From the NCBI GenBank assembly GCA_964527785.1, contig CAZGNO010000001.1, forward strand, positions 1-64,000: a stretch of 64,000 nucleotides of DNA. Direction: 5' to 3'. Shown here one piece after another: positions 18,313 through 27,974 of the stretch. A program made the position numbers and the translations under genes. The notes below the pieces were generated by a model. It made no database searches and was not told where the DNA came from. It was given only the letters and a program-made list of their open reading frames with translations. This stretch comes from JADJXV01 sp964527785. Its GTDB lineage: Bacteria > Bacteroidota > Ignavibacteria > Kapaibacteriales > UBA961. The stretch's first letter is position 1. Each line of letters starts with the position of its first letter.

Positions 18313-19032
18313 TTACTCAATTATCATGCCAAGTCGGGTTAGTCCGCTTTTTGCTTCGACAACAAATTCACTGGCTTCTCCCAGTATTATTTCCCTGTAA
18401 AGCTTCTCTGCTTTTTCTTTATTATTTGCCTTTTCATAATTCATTGCTGCATATAGCTTATATTTTCCTTGTATAGAGGGCTGCTTGCTCATTGACGATG
18501 CTCTTTCATATTGTTCAGCAGCAGCAGCATTCTCATTTCTTGATTCCTTGCAAATAGCAATCCCTGCATTGGATGCAACTGCTACTTCAACTGATTCACT
18601 ATTTAGACCCTTATCAAAATACTCTTCAGCTTCTGCATATTTTTTCTTTGAAAGGAACGCATTTCCGGCATACACTGCTGCAACCTCTGCATTATCGGTA
18701 CCGCTATATTGATCTACTATAGCTTGCAATCCCATGACAGGTGTACCGCGTACCAATTTCTTTGCATCGCCCGACAGCGCTTTGTCTAAATCACCGCTAT
18801 CATAAAATGCCATTACTCTGGATAATGCCACAGATGCTTCTTGTTCTTTGGTTTCTTTCGACTTATTGTAAAAAACCACGGCAACAATTGCCACTATTAT
18901 TATACCTAAACCGATAAGTATCAGTTTTAAATTACGTTGAAGTGAAGTTGTGGTTGTACCCTCGTCCAAGAGATTCTCATTTCGAATTCCTGATTCTTGT
19001 AGATTATCTTCTATAATTTCTTGATTAGCCAT
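18313..19032 (-). CDS. Membrane-anchored tetratricopeptide repeat protein
   Basis: 239 residues. A short cytoplasmic N-terminus is followed by one membrane segment at about 33-54 (LILIGLGIIIVAIVAVVFY). The rest is helical with TPR spacing (AEEYFDKGLNSESVEVA, AAEQYERASSMSKQP, YEKANNKEKAEKLYREI). The single N-terminal anchor plus periplasmic TPRs resembles the YfgM-like group of envelope chaperone cofactors, but TPR proteins are too general for a firm role. It lies between tRNA-Arg and the giant T9SS gene, same strand. Confidence 0.8.
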   Translation of the reverse strand: MANQEIIEDNLQESGIRNENLLDEGTTTTSLQRNLKLILIGLGIIIVAIVAVVFYNKSKETKEQEASVALSRVMAFYDSGDLDKALSGDAKKLVRGTPVMGLQAIVDQYSGTDNAEVAAVYAGNAFLSKKKYAEAEEYFDKGLNSESVEVAVASNAGIAICKESRNENAAAAEQYERASSMSKQPSIQGKYKLYAAMNYEKANNKEKAEKLYREIILGEASEFVVEAKSGLTRLGMIIE

Positions 19033-19149
19033 CTGGTTTTTTTAAATTTATTTAATGATACTGCAAATTTTCTGTCGTTGAACGGTAGCAGCAAACACAT
19101 TCTCTTTCTAAACCTTTATTATCTATATACCAGATTTATAAATAGAATG

Positions 19150-19224
19150 CGCGCCCGAAGGGAGTCGAACCCCCAACCTTTGGAACCGGAATCCAACGCT
19201 CTATCCAAGTTGAGCTACGGGCGC
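19150..19224 (-). tRNA. tRNA-Arg (anticodon CCG)
   Basis: Complete cloverleaf on the minus strand: 7-bp acceptor stem GCGCCCG/CGGGCGC, D-stem GCTC/GAGC, anticodon stem TTGGA/TCCAA with loop TTCCGGT (anticodon CCG, reads CGG), and T-arm GGGGG-TTCGACT-CCCTT with two G-U pairs. The CCA end is not encoded, which agrees with the CCA-adding enzyme gene at 42.6 kb. Confidence 0.95.
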
Positions 19225-19416
19225 ATTTACTCTACGAATCCCGCAGAATCCCACAAATATAGTATTACTCCGGCAAAATACCAATGAAAAACTTTTACAA
19301 ACATCTCAGTTATTCGTTTATGTTTGTAAAAATCTTCAAATTTTGTCGTGCCACGTTTTCCACACTGTCAGATTATTTTCACACTGTCTGATTCCACACT
19401 TCAATCATATTTTAAT

Positions 19417-21585
19417 TCAATATTCAACTGTATTCCTTACACTGTTAATTATATCGTTCTGATTCAATAAGATCGCACTTTCTAATGATTTAGCAAATCC
19501 TACAGGAGTATCCTTCGAAGCAACCCTCGCTACCGGTGCATCCAAATACCGAAAGAGTTCATCACTGATGGAAGCTGCTATTTCTCCTCCAAATCCGCCC
19601 GTCAAATAGTGCTCATGTGCTATGACGGCACGACTGGTTTTTTTAACAGATTCAAATACTGTTTTTTTGTCCCAAGGCGCAAGCGACCTCAAATCTATAA
19701 CTTCGCATGATATTCCTTCTTTTGCCAGTTCGTCCGCCGCACGAAGCGATATGTGGATAGCATTTCCGTAGCTAATCAGACTTACATCAGTACCTGAACG
19801 GCGAGTTTTTGCTTTTCCAAAAGGAATGATGAAATCTTCTCCCGGTTCTGAGGCAGAAGTCGGACGGTAATTATAAAGGAACTTCGGTTCGAGATACATT
19901 GTAACACCCTTTGAGCGAATAGCATTTCTCATTAGCCCTATGGCGTCGTCTGCAAAAGCCGGACATACAACTCTGATACCGGGTGTGTGGGCGAAAATCG
20001 CATCTAAGTTTTGAGAATGGTAGAGACCACCCTGTATATACCCACCACTTGCCAAACGAATGACAATATTCGGCGAAAACTGTCCTTTTGTTCTCCAATA
20101 ATCGTGTGAACACTCTATGAACTGCTCCATTGCGGGCCAGAAATAGTCTGCAAATTCCGCTCCTTCGATTACAACACGAATATCCTCTCTGTACCGTGAA
20201 AAACCATTTGCTGTTCCCACGATAAAATCTTCGGCTATCGGTGCATTGAATACCCTGTCATTACCAAATTCATCTAAAAGACCTTTGGGAACATTGAAAA
20301 TCCCTTGCTTGTTTACTGATGCAACATCTTGTCCCCATAAAAACGTGTTGGGATTCCTTTTGAACTCTTGTTTCAATGCTAAGTTGATTCCCTCACGGAA
20401 AGTCAATTGAGGTTCGTTTGGGTTATTCTGATACCGTGACTCTGAATTATCTTCATATCCGACAACTGAATCAGGCAACAAGAATAATTTATAAGATTCC
20501 GGAGATGGATCGGGTGAGGGCTCGGCAATATCCGCAGCAGCGAAAATCTTGCTTTGATTTTCTGCTTCAAGCTCTTGAATTTGCTTTTCATTCAAGATTT
20601 TATTTTCAAGTATCACTTGTCTAAATCTTGCAAGTGGATCTCTCTTTTTAATTTCTTCTATAACTTCTTTTGGACGATATAGTTCGTGGTTGTCTGAGTT
20701 GGAATGCGAACCAAGCCGGTCACAATCAGCATGAACCATCGCAGGACCTGCACCCGATAGAACATACTTGCGAGCTTCTTCCATTGCTCTATATGAATCA
20801 AAAGGATCGCGACCATCACAATTGATTATTTTTAAATATTTGAAACCGACAAAATTATCTGACACCCGGACATTTGCCGTTTGCTCTTCGACAGGCACAG
20901 AAATTCCATATTTATTATTTTGTATTACAAAAATCACCGGTAATTTTTCACGGGATGCACCGTTCACCGCCTCATAAAAATATCCTTCGGAACAGGCAGA
21001 TTCACCACCGGAATATATGGCAACTTCATCGCCGTTGTATTTTTTAATCGCCCTTGCTGTTCCTGCCGCATGCTGGCAGTGATTGCCGGTACATGACGAA
21101 CCGTTTTGAATGCCAACAGAAGGTTTTGCAAAGTGATTGCTCATGTGCCGCCCACCACCCGCTACGTCAGCATCCTTGCTAAGCCCGTTCAAAATGATTT
21201 CTTCGACTGTCAGACCTGCCGAGAGACACGTCATCAAATCTCTGTAATACGGGAACAGAAAATCTTTTCCTGATCTAAAAACCTGTCCTATTGCAAGCTG
21301 AATACCATCGTGTCCGGCACATGGGGCATGGTATGACCATCCTTTTGCCATTTTAAGATATAGTGCCGCTTTTTCGTCTAATCGCCGACCTAAGTGCATT
21401 AATGTATACCATCGTATTATCGTCTCTTTATCGAAACCGGTTGTATCGAATTTGCTGAATGGCTTTGTCTCGGTAGACATAGCTTCGGCTATTATTAAAG
21501 ATGATTCATCGAAAGCATTTTCAATTGTCGCTTTTTTCCGAGTTACTTTTTTTTTCTGTGATGTAGATGTTGTCTTTACAGGCAT
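19417..21585 (-). CDS. Fused 2-oxoacid dehydrogenase E1 alpha-beta chain
   Basis: 722 residues combining both E1 subunits of a thiamine-diphosphate 2-oxoacid dehydrogenase (oxidative decarboxylation passing the acyl group to lipoyl-E2). The alpha half (~45-370) has the ThDP motif as GGESACSEGYFYEA ending in QNNKYGIS; the beta half (~395-722) has the AEFADYFWPAMEQF region and the C-terminal swap domain (EVIDLRSLAPWD ... EHYLTGGFG). The usual GDG/GEG motif reads GES, so the acidic residue stays but the last Gly is Ser; Bacteroidota fused E1s show similar variants. It follows the branched-chain aminotransferase by 44 nt, so branched-chain 2-oxoacids are a likely substrate, though pyruvate is possible. 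E2 and E3 are not in the window. Confidence 0.9.
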   Translation of the reverse strand: MPVKTTSTSQKKKVTRKKATIENAFDESSLIIAEAMSTETKPFSKFDTTGFDKETIIRWYTLMHLGRRLDEKAALYLKMAKGWSYHAPCAGHDGIQLAIGQVFRSGKDFLFPYYRDLMTCLSAGLTVEEIILNGLSKDADVAGGGRHMSNHFAKPSVGIQNGSSCTGNHCQHAAGTARAIKKYNGDEVAIYSGGESACSEGYFYEAVNGASREKLPVIFVIQNNKYGISVPVEEQTANVRVSDNFVGFKYLKIINCDGRDPFDSYRAMEEARKYVLSGAGPAMVHADCDRLGSHSNSDNHELYRPKEVIEEIKKRDPLARFRQVILENKILNEKQIQELEAENQSKIFAAADIAEPSPDPSPESYKLFLLPDSVVGYEDNSESRYQNNPNEPQLTFREGINLALKQEFKRNPNTFLWGQDVASVNKQGIFNVPKGLLDEFGNDRVFNAPIAEDFIVGTANGFSRYREDIRVVIEGAEFADYFWPAMEQFIECSHDYWRTKGQFSPNIVIRLASGGYIQGGLYHSQNLDAIFAHTPGIRVVCPAFADDAIGLMRNAIRSKGVTMYLEPKFLYNYRPTSASEPGEDFIIPFGKAKTRRSGTDVSLISYGNAIHISLRAADELAKEGISCEVIDLRSLAPWDKKTVFESVKKTSRAVIAHEHYLTGGFGGEIAASISDELFRYLDAPVARVASKDTPVGFAKSLESAILLNQNDIINSVRNTVEY

Positions 21586-21629
21586 ATTACCAACTCGATA
21601 ATTATTTTTAATCTATTGTTTTATTAATC

Positions 21630-22583
21630 TTAGCTTTTTTTCTTTGCTTTGGCTTGTTTGGGTTCTTCAATATACGTAAGCCATCCGTGAGGGTCATTAC
21701 CATTTTCTACCACATCAAAGAATTTTTGTTGAATTTGACGCGTGATTTCTCCTACTGCTCCATCATTTACCTTAATATTATCTACTGAACGAACCGGTGT
21801 TACTTCCACAGCCGTTCCGCTGAAAAATATCTCATCTGCAGTGTAAAGCATTGATCGTGGTACGGTTATTTCAACGACAGGGATACCCAAGTCTTTCGCT
21901 ATTTGCACAACACTTGCTCTGGTAATACCTTGAAGAATTGATGCACTCATAGGTGGTGTATAAATCTTTCCGTCTTGAACAAAAAAGATATTTTCACCGC
22001 TTCCTTCGCTTACATTACCCTGTGCGTCCAATCCGATACCTTCAGCATATCCGTGATTAAGCGCTTCAATACGAACAAGTTGAGAATTTAGGTAGTTTCC
22101 ACCGGCTTTGGAGGCGGCAGGCATTGAATTATTAGGCAGACGATTCCACGAGGACACGCAGACGTCCACACCCTGCTCTAATGCCTCCTTGCCTAAATAT
22201 TTACCCCATTGCCATGTTCCAATCGCTGCTTCCATAGGGCAAGTGAGAGGATATACGCCAAGTTCGCCATACCCCCTATAAACTATAGGTCTGATATAAC
22301 ACGCTTGCAGTTTGTTTTTTTTCACAAGATCTAATGATGCTTTGCACATTTCTTCTTGGGAAAACGGCATTTCTCCATGATAGATTTTTACAGACATTTG
22401 GAGACGATGGATATGCTCTTTCAATCGAAAAATTGCAGTACCTTTTTTGGTATTATATGCTCTCATCCCCTCAAACCAACTGGAACCATAATGGACAACA
22501 TGAGAAAGAACATGAATTTTTGCATTGTCCCATTTAACGAACTTTCCGTTCATCCATATAAATTCTGTTTTAGGCAACGGCAT
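21630..22583 (-). CDS. ilvE: Branched-chain amino-acid aminotransferase
   Basis: 317 residues, PLP fold-type IV. The start at 22583 (MPLPKTEFIWMNGKF) is fixed by an AGGAGGAAT site just upstream. Family marks seen: HYGSSWFEGMRAY near the N-terminus, the catalytic Lys in AASKAGGNYLNSQL, and EGSGENIFFV with the later GTAVEVTPVRSVD. It interconverts Leu/Ile/Val and their 2-oxoacids with glutamate/2-oxoglutarate. The adjacent E1 gene downstream makes a catabolic or branched fatty-acid precursor role plausible. A GC-rich structured stretch lies in its leader (22626-22660). Confidence 0.92.
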   Translation of the reverse strand: MPLPKTEFIWMNGKFVKWDNAKIHVLSHVVHYGSSWFEGMRAYNTKKGTAIFRLKEHIHRLQMSVKIYHGEMPFSQEEMCKASLDLVKKNKLQACYIRPIVYRGYGELGVYPLTCPMEAAIGTWQWGKYLGKEALEQGVDVCVSSWNRLPNNSMPAASKAGGNYLNSQLVRIEALNHGYAEGIGLDAQGNVSEGSGENIFFVQDGKIYTPPMSASILQGITRASVVQIAKDLGIPVVEITVPRSMLYTADEIFFSGTAVEVTPVRSVDNIKVNDGAVGEITRQIQQKFFDVVENGNDPHGWLTYIEEPKQAKAKKKS

Positions 22584-22625
22584 AGATTCCTCCTGCAAAT
22601 TTAGTAATACAAATAGCAACTATGT

Positions 22626-22660
22626 GAGCCGCGACCCGGTTCCCTCTTGCCGATGCAGCT
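22626..22660 (-). other. GC-rich potential hairpin in the ilvE leader
   Basis: About 43-77 nt upstream of the ilvE start lies an island of high GC in AT-rich surroundings. AGCTGC (minus strand, 22660-22655) can pair with GCGGCT (22632-22627, one G-U), with a possible inner CGG/CCG stem. It does not match a riboswitch I know. Confidence 0.35.
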
Positions 22661-22749
22661 AAAAAATTAATGCAATTTACTACACATTTTCTTCTTAGAA
22701 CCGAAATTTACTATTAAACTTTGAACGAGAAAAGAAAAATTACATTGTG

Positions 22750-24198
22750 TTAATTTTCCAGTTCCCGTTTAAGTACCTCCGTTATAATTTTAGGATTGGC
22801 TTTTCCTCCGGTTTGTTTCAACACCTGGCTAACAAAAAAACCGAACATATTTGTTTTTCCGGCTTTGTATTTCTCAACATTTTCTATATTTTGGGCTAAA
22901 ACACTTCTCACAAGTTCTTCAATCATACCTGCATCTGAAAGTTGTGCAAGCCCTCGTTTATCAACTATTTCTTTCGGTGATACTTTGGTTAACATCACCT
23001 CAGGAAATATCTCCTTGGCGATCTTACTGCTGATAGTCTCCGAAATCAACAAATCAACCATTTCTGCTATATATTTTGCAGGTAAATCAAACTCTGCTGC
23101 TGTTTGCTTCCGCTCAGATAATATTCTCATCACTTCGGTCATTACCCAATTACTGACCAACTTATAGCTCTCGCTTGACTTCTCAGACAAATGCGATAGA
23201 GCAAGCTCGAAATAATCACCTAAGCTCTTATCATCAACCAAGATACCGGCATCATATTTTGGCAAACCAAAGTTGCTGATAAATCGCTCCTTACGTGCTA
23301 GCGGTAATTCCGGTAAAGCATTATGTACTCTAGTTATCCATTCGTCTGATATGGCAACCCCGACCAAATCCGGTTCGGGAAAATAGCGATAGTCATGAGC
23401 TTTCTCCTTTGTTCTCATTGGCTTAGTCTGATGAACGGATGCATCCCATTGCATTGTTTGCTGAATAACTGTTCCTCCGGATTCCAAAAGTTCAATTTGG
23501 CGTTCAATCTCATAGCCGATTGCCCGCTCTACATTCCGAAAACTATTAAGATTTTTTACTTCTGTGCGTGTTCCAAACTTTTCAGCACCTCGTTTCATAA
23601 CAGATATATTTGCATCGCAGCGCAAAGAACCTTCCTCTAGATTACCGTCGCAAATACCAAGATACATAACTATTTGGCGAATTTGCATCAAATATTGGTA
23701 TGCTTCCTGTGCCGAGCGAATATCCGGTTCGCTTACAATTTCCAAGAGAGGAACACCGCTTCTGTTCAGGTCCACCAGTGTGTCTATATCCACATCGTGT
23801 ATTGATTTGCCGGCATCTTCCTCCATATGGATTCTTGTAATACCAATGCGTTTCTTTCCTTCCGGAAGTTCCAGCTCGATTGCCCCCCCAAAGCAGATTG
23901 GGTCTTCATATTGTGATATTTGATAACCCTTTGGTAAATCAGGATAAAAGTAATTTTTACGAGAAAAAATCGAATATGGACGTATTTCACACCCTGTTGC
24001 CAGACCTATTTTTAGAGCATATTCAACTACATTTTTATTCAAGGTAGGGAGTGCTCCGGGATGACCCAAACATACCGGGCAGGTATTCATGTTCGGTGAT
24101 GTTCCGAATTCGGTAGTACAACTGCAGAATGCTTTGGTAGCGGTACGCAGTTGGATATGTACTTCAAGTCCTATAACTGCTTCGTAATCATTTTTCAT
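22750..24198 (-). CDS. gatB: Asp-tRNA(Asn)/Glu-tRNA(Gln) amidotransferase subunit B
   Basis: 482 residues, the usual full length for GatB. It begins with the conserved EAVIGLEVHIQL and contains NTCPVCLGHPGALP (zinc-binding Cys region), the KNYFYPDLPKGYQISQYE motif, RIHMEEDAGKS and the C-terminal helical/YqeY tail with FFVGQVLK-like FFVSQVLKQTGGKANP. With GatA and GatC it converts Glu-tRNA(Gln) or Asp-tRNA(Asn) to the amidated forms. GatA and GatC are not adjacent. Confidence 0.97.
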   Translation of the reverse strand: MKNDYEAVIGLEVHIQLRTATKAFCSCTTEFGTSPNMNTCPVCLGHPGALPTLNKNVVEYALKIGLATGCEIRPYSIFSRKNYFYPDLPKGYQISQYEDPICFGGAIELELPEGKKRIGITRIHMEEDAGKSIHDVDIDTLVDLNRSGVPLLEIVSEPDIRSAQEAYQYLMQIRQIVMYLGICDGNLEEGSLRCDANISVMKRGAEKFGTRTEVKNLNSFRNVERAIGYEIERQIELLESGGTVIQQTMQWDASVHQTKPMRTKEKAHDYRYFPEPDLVGVAISDEWITRVHNALPELPLARKERFISNFGLPKYDAGILVDDKSLGDYFELALSHLSEKSSESYKLVSNWVMTEVMRILSERKQTAAEFDLPAKYIAEMVDLLISETISSKIAKEIFPEVMLTKVSPKEIVDKRGLAQLSDAGMIEELVRSVLAQNIENVEKYKAGKTNMFGFFVSQVLKQTGGKANPKIITEVLKRELEN

Positions 24199-24514
24199 TC
24201 AACATCTTTTTATAAATAAATTTGCATATTGGTACAAATTTAGTAAAATATCCGCACCTAATTCTCGTTTTCATAATTGTAGTTAGGTAGTGTTTCGTTG
24301 TTTTTTTTTGATAAAATTACATTATTCCGTTTTTGAACTTGGTTTATGAGCGGCAAGATTGTATTTTTGCGCCAAATTCTACACCAGCCCAAATGAATTT
24401 TAATCAGTAACGGTATATTTCAGCTATTGTATTTTGTCTGAGGGACACATCTATTTGTGTGTGTGTTATAAGTAAGTATATTTTATTTCTATTTTTTATT
24501 CAAAGAGGTTTTAT
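24199..24514. other. Divergent intergenic region, gatB / DUF2795 gene
   Basis: About 316 bp without a gene. It must hold promoters for gatB (minus) and the small acidic protein (plus); an AAGAGG ribosome site precedes the latter. I see no repeat, tRNA or recognisable structured RNA here. Confidence 0.5.
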
Positions 24515-24754
24515 ATGTTTTGGACACCTGAATTAGCGTACGCCCTCGAAGATGCTCCTTGGCCTGCTACTAAAGAAGAATTGATTGATTATGCAAATCG
24601 TACAGGAGCTCCACAGCAAGTGGTTGATAACTTAGCAGAACTTGAAGATAACGATGAATTATATGAAGGTATGGAAGATTTGTGGCCAGAGTATGAGAAT
24701 GCTACCGACGATCTTTATTTCTCAGATGACGAAGATTTAGACAGTATGTACTAA
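24515..24754 (+). CDS. Small acidic DUF2795-type protein
   Basis: 79 residues with the APWPATKEELIDYANRTGAPQQVVDNLAEL pattern of DUF2795 (a short helical domain of unknown function), followed by a very acidic tail (EDLWPEYENATDDLYFSDDEDLDS). An AAGAGG ribosome site lies about seven bases upstream and a terminator follows, so it is an independent transcription unit. Probably cytoplasmic; its role is not known. Confidence 0.85.
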   Translation: MFWTPELAYALEDAPWPATKEELIDYANRTGAPQQVVDNLAELEDNDELYEGMEDLWPEYENATDDLYFSDDEDLDSMY

Positions 24755-24801
24755 ATTATGCATTAAGGTTACTTTTAGTAAATACCTTAACAAAGTCAAG
24801 C

Positions 24802-24835
24802 AAAAGCCCGAACCAACCATAGTTTGGGCTTTTTT
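24802..24835 (+). terminator. Rho-independent terminator
   Basis: AAAGCCCGAAC and GTTTGGGCTTT form the stem, followed by a T-run. It ends the DUF2795 gene unit before the Omp85 gene. Confidence 0.9.
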
Positions 24836-24864
24836 CATCGTTTTGAAGAGTAATAGGTTATCTC

Positions 24865-27198
24865 ATGCGATTTTACATCTCAATTCTCATATCGGTACTT
24901 ATGTTTTCTGAGTGTTTTGCAGTTATTCACGGTGATGATTCAACAACTGCAAGCTCGCCGGCACCTACGACCATGTCAGTTTCATCATTACCGCAAGAAG
25001 GTGAACTGAGTGATATTCGCTTTGAGGGGAACAGTTATTTTTCCGGTGCTGTTCTTACTGATGCAATTTCGTTACGTCCTACCAACTTAAGTTTTACGCA
25101 TCAGATATTTGGATTCTATTACCGCCAGTTTTCCATCAACCCTTTTACTCCTACTTCATTACGTGATGCATTGGCTACCACGCTTCGCGGGTATCAAGAT
25201 GAATATCGTTTCTTCGACCAAACTTCAGCAGAAAATGATGCATTTACCCTCATAAATCTCTATAATCAGAATGGGTTTCATAATGCAAATGTTACATTTT
25301 CTTTTGCTTTTGACTCTACTGAACGTCTCAATATTCTTACATTTCATATTGACGAGAACAAACCGTTCACTGTAGATACAATTGTATATAGCGGGCTGGA
25401 CTCACTTCCCTCTGACATCCGCTCTGATCTTGTCCAGCTCCTCAGTGAAGGTATACATTCTCAATTTAATGAGTCGTCTATTAAGCGGAACGCAGAGCAA
25501 ATCATGTTTTTTTTACAGAATAACGGTTATTACTTTGCCGGTTACAAACAGCCGGTTGTAACTACACTCCCACCGAGTGTAAGAGATAGTATTACCATTC
25601 AGTTCATACTTGGAAACAGATGTAAGATAGGAACAATTTCTTTAAAACATGATTATAGAGATCAACCTGCCGTAAGTTCTGATTTAATAGTTGAAATGCT
25701 TGATTTTCGCGAAGGTGATTGGTTCAGCCGCTCTTCATTCGCCCGCTCTCAAGCTAATTTGTATAATTTAGGTACATTCGATCTTGTGATTATTGATACT
25801 TTAGGTACTACCACTAGTGGTGACGTTACTACATTATCCCTCTTGGTCTTTGTTCAATACAGGAAATTACAGGAAATTAGCGCTGCTCCGTTTATTAATC
25901 ACACTACGTACGATAACTTTACTAATTTTGGGGTTGAATTAGCTTACTTAAATAGAAATCTATTCGGCGCAGCTCAATCCTTTAACTTTTTTAACAGGGT
26001 TGTATGGCAAGATTTTGGTTTTAGATTGCCTGCTGATCCACATTTTCCTTATGTTTTTACTTCTATTTCTAGAGAACTCCAAACCGGTTTTCAATTCAGC
26101 CAACCTTACTTTTTTTCATTATGGTCATGGAAAGTAGGGCTTACTGCGCAAGCTTCATATTCGAATAGAAAAATTCAAAGTGGGCTTCCATTTCAAACAG
26201 TAGCTTTAGGTGTTACTTCACTTCCCGCCAGAATCACATTTCCTATTACATTACCATCGTTTACTCTTTTCAATTCACTTATTTTTGAATATTCTACGGA
26301 ATTGCAAAATATTGATAACATTGCTGATGTAAGTGACGATATGTTTACTCGCGGCATTGATACGTCTGTTAATGCAGACCCTGAGTCAAACGCACGAAAT
26401 ATAAGCGCAATAACTGAATTTCTATACCCTTATTATCAAATTGATGCAGTAACCCAAAGCCGTTTCAAATATCTTGGATCTATTGTTTCTTTTACTGCTA
26501 TAGGTGATAGCCGAAATAATCCATTTTCGCCTTTGAATGGTAACTTTTTAGCAATAACAACTGAAGTTGCTGACGGACCTCTGTTTAGATTTTCTCGTTT
26601 TCAAACTACTTATTACAAATTTTGGAATATTGTTTCAAATGATGTCTTCGCTGTTAAGTTCAGAGCCGGGTATATTAACATCAATTTAGACGATGGAGCT
26701 TTTATACCCTTTGAAAAAAGATTTTTTGCAGGAGGAGCTAATAGTGTTCGTTCATATCCTTCACGAGCTTTATATGATAGGAAGTCTTCAAATCTAGATA
26801 CAACAGTCGCTTACACAAACAATCTTACAGGTAATGGTGCAATTTTGGAAGGTAGTGTCGAATATCGCTACCGATTTGCCCGTCCAAGAGGGATAAATGC
26901 TGTATTTGCAGATCAAATAGATCAATTAGGAATAACTTTTTTTATGGATTGGGGTAATGTTTATAATAGAATTGACCCTCTTAGCAACACATACAATTCT
27001 GCTACTCTCAATGATATTTTTAAGGGGCTGGCTGTAGGTATCGGCGCAGGCATTCGCCGTGAAACACCCGTCGGACCGATTCGAGTTGATTTTGGCTTTC
27101 GTTTATATGACCCTACTTCACCCGATCGCCTTTGGATTTTCTCACGTGCTCCATTCAAAGATATTCAGGTTCACATCGGATTAGGTCATGCTTTTTAA
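24865..27198 (+). CDS. BamA/TamA-family (Omp85) outer-membrane protein
   Basis: 777 residues. Signal peptide 1-19 (MRFYISILISVLMFSECFA). Residues ~48-340 hold POTRA-like repeats (SDIRFEGNSYFSGAVL; FTVDTIVYSGLDSLP). The C-terminal ~420 residues form the 16-strand barrel; the Omp85 motif FFAGGANSVRSYPSRAL is at ~618-635 and GIRRETPVGPIRVDFGF near the end, which closes on Phe. The family inserts or translocates proteins at the outer membrane. Whether this is the main BamA or a TamA-like paralogue cannot be said: the N-terminal region seems short for five POTRAs. Confidence 0.88.
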   Translation: MRFYISILISVLMFSECFAVIHGDDSTTASSPAPTTMSVSSLPQEGELSDIRFEGNSYFSGAVLTDAISLRPTNLSFTHQIFGFYYRQFSINPFTPTSLRDALATTLRGYQDEYRFFDQTSAENDAFTLINLYNQNGFHNANVTFSFAFDSTERLNILTFHIDENKPFTVDTIVYSGLDSLPSDIRSDLVQLLSEGIHSQFNESSIKRNAEQIMFFLQNNGYYFAGYKQPVVTTLPPSVRDSITIQFILGNRCKIGTISLKHDYRDQPAVSSDLIVEMLDFREGDWFSRSSFARSQANLYNLGTFDLVIIDTLGTTTSGDVTTLSLLVFVQYRKLQEISAAPFINHTTYDNFTNFGVELAYLNRNLFGAAQSFNFFNRVVWQDFGFRLPADPHFPYVFTSISRELQTGFQFSQPYFFSLWSWKVGLTAQASYSNRKIQSGLPFQTVALGVTSLPARITFPITLPSFTLFNSLIFEYSTELQNIDNIADVSDDMFTRGIDTSVNADPESNARNISAITEFLYPYYQIDAVTQSRFKYLGSIVSFTAIGDSRNNPFSPLNGNFLAITTEVADGPLFRFSRFQTTYYKFWNIVSNDVFAVKFRAGYININLDDGAFIPFEKRFFAGGANSVRSYPSRALYDRKSSNLDTTVAYTNNLTGNGAILEGSVEYRYRFARPRGINAVFADQIDQLGITFFMDWGNVYNRIDPLSNTYNSATLNDIFKGLAVGIGAGIRRETPVGPIRVDFGFRLYDPTSPDRLWIFSRAPFKDIQVHIGLGHAF

Positions 27199-27201
27199 TT
27201 T

Positions 27202-27951
27202 TCATCCGATTAGATAACGAATTGAATCTCCATTACTAATTGTTTTGATTGTATCATTTTGCCTTACGACCAACATACCAAAGTCATCAAATCCAACTAC
27301 ATCCCAATTCCCTAGTTCTCCAACTACTTCTATCTTTTTCGATACTATATTTAATTTTTCTTTCCATTCCTCAATGACCTGAAGGCGTGACATTTTTAAT
27401 AGCTTTTCAATCTCCGAAATTATCATTGTTAACAGAATGTTTTGCTGAACATTCATACCCATCAGCATAAGAGATATCGCTTGAATTTCAGGTGCAAAAT
27501 CTTCCTGATATACGTTTATTCCAATACCCAGAACAGTTGTTCTGATATGATTCCCTATAAACTCATTTTCTACCAACACTCCTGCTATTTTTCTAAACAC
27601 ACTATCCTTGCAACATCCATATATATCATTTGGATATTTCAATACAAATGCCGACGAAGGGGCGATTTTATCCAGTGCCCGCAGTACCGCCAAACATCCG
27701 ACACATTGGTATGTCAGCATGAGCAGATTTATTTCACCTTCACTTGCATCGTGTTCTTTGCCTATGGAGAGATAAATATTTTTTCCTTCGTCTCCCAGCC
27801 ACTGCTTGTTGTTTCGTCCCCTACCCTTTATTTGTAATTTTGCTGTTACTAATACGTTACTTCGATTTTCAAGTAGTTTTTTTGCAACATCATTTGTTGA
27901 TGAAACGACTGAAAAACTAAACATCTCATACCCCATATATTCCTCTAACAT
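27202..27951 (-). CDS. birA: Biotin-[acetyl-CoA carboxylase] ligase
   Basis: 249 residues, catalytic type without the N-terminal DNA-binding domain. Seen: SSTNDVAKKL near the start, the biotinyl-AMP loop GRGRNNKQW (43-51), LKYPNDIYG, KIAGVLVEN and LGIGINV, all in family order, then a short C-terminal SH3-like domain. It attaches biotin to the carboxyl-carrier protein via biotinyl-AMP. The start is uncertain: MGYEMFSFS a few codons on is also possible. It is divergent from mnmE with only 23 bp between the starts. Confidence 0.93.
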   Translation of the reverse strand: MLEEYMGYEMFSFSVVSSTNDVAKKLLENRSNVLVTAKLQIKGRGRNNKQWLGDEGKNIYLSIGKEHDASEGEINLLMLTYQCVGCLAVLRALDKIAPSSAFVLKYPNDIYGCCKDSVFRKIAGVLVENEFIGNHIRTTVLGIGINVYQEDFAPEIQAISLMLMGMNVQQNILLTMIISEIEKLLKMSRLQVIEEWKEKLNIVSKKIEVVGELGNWDVVGFDDFGMLVVRQNDTIKTISNGDSIRYLIG

Positions 27952-27974
27952 TCTTATAAAATAAATACTTATTT

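Noticed and set aside
19362..19393. Direct repeat CACACTGTC(A/T)GATT before the E1 stop region
   Set aside because: Only two short copies, no array structure; probably chance in a short gap.
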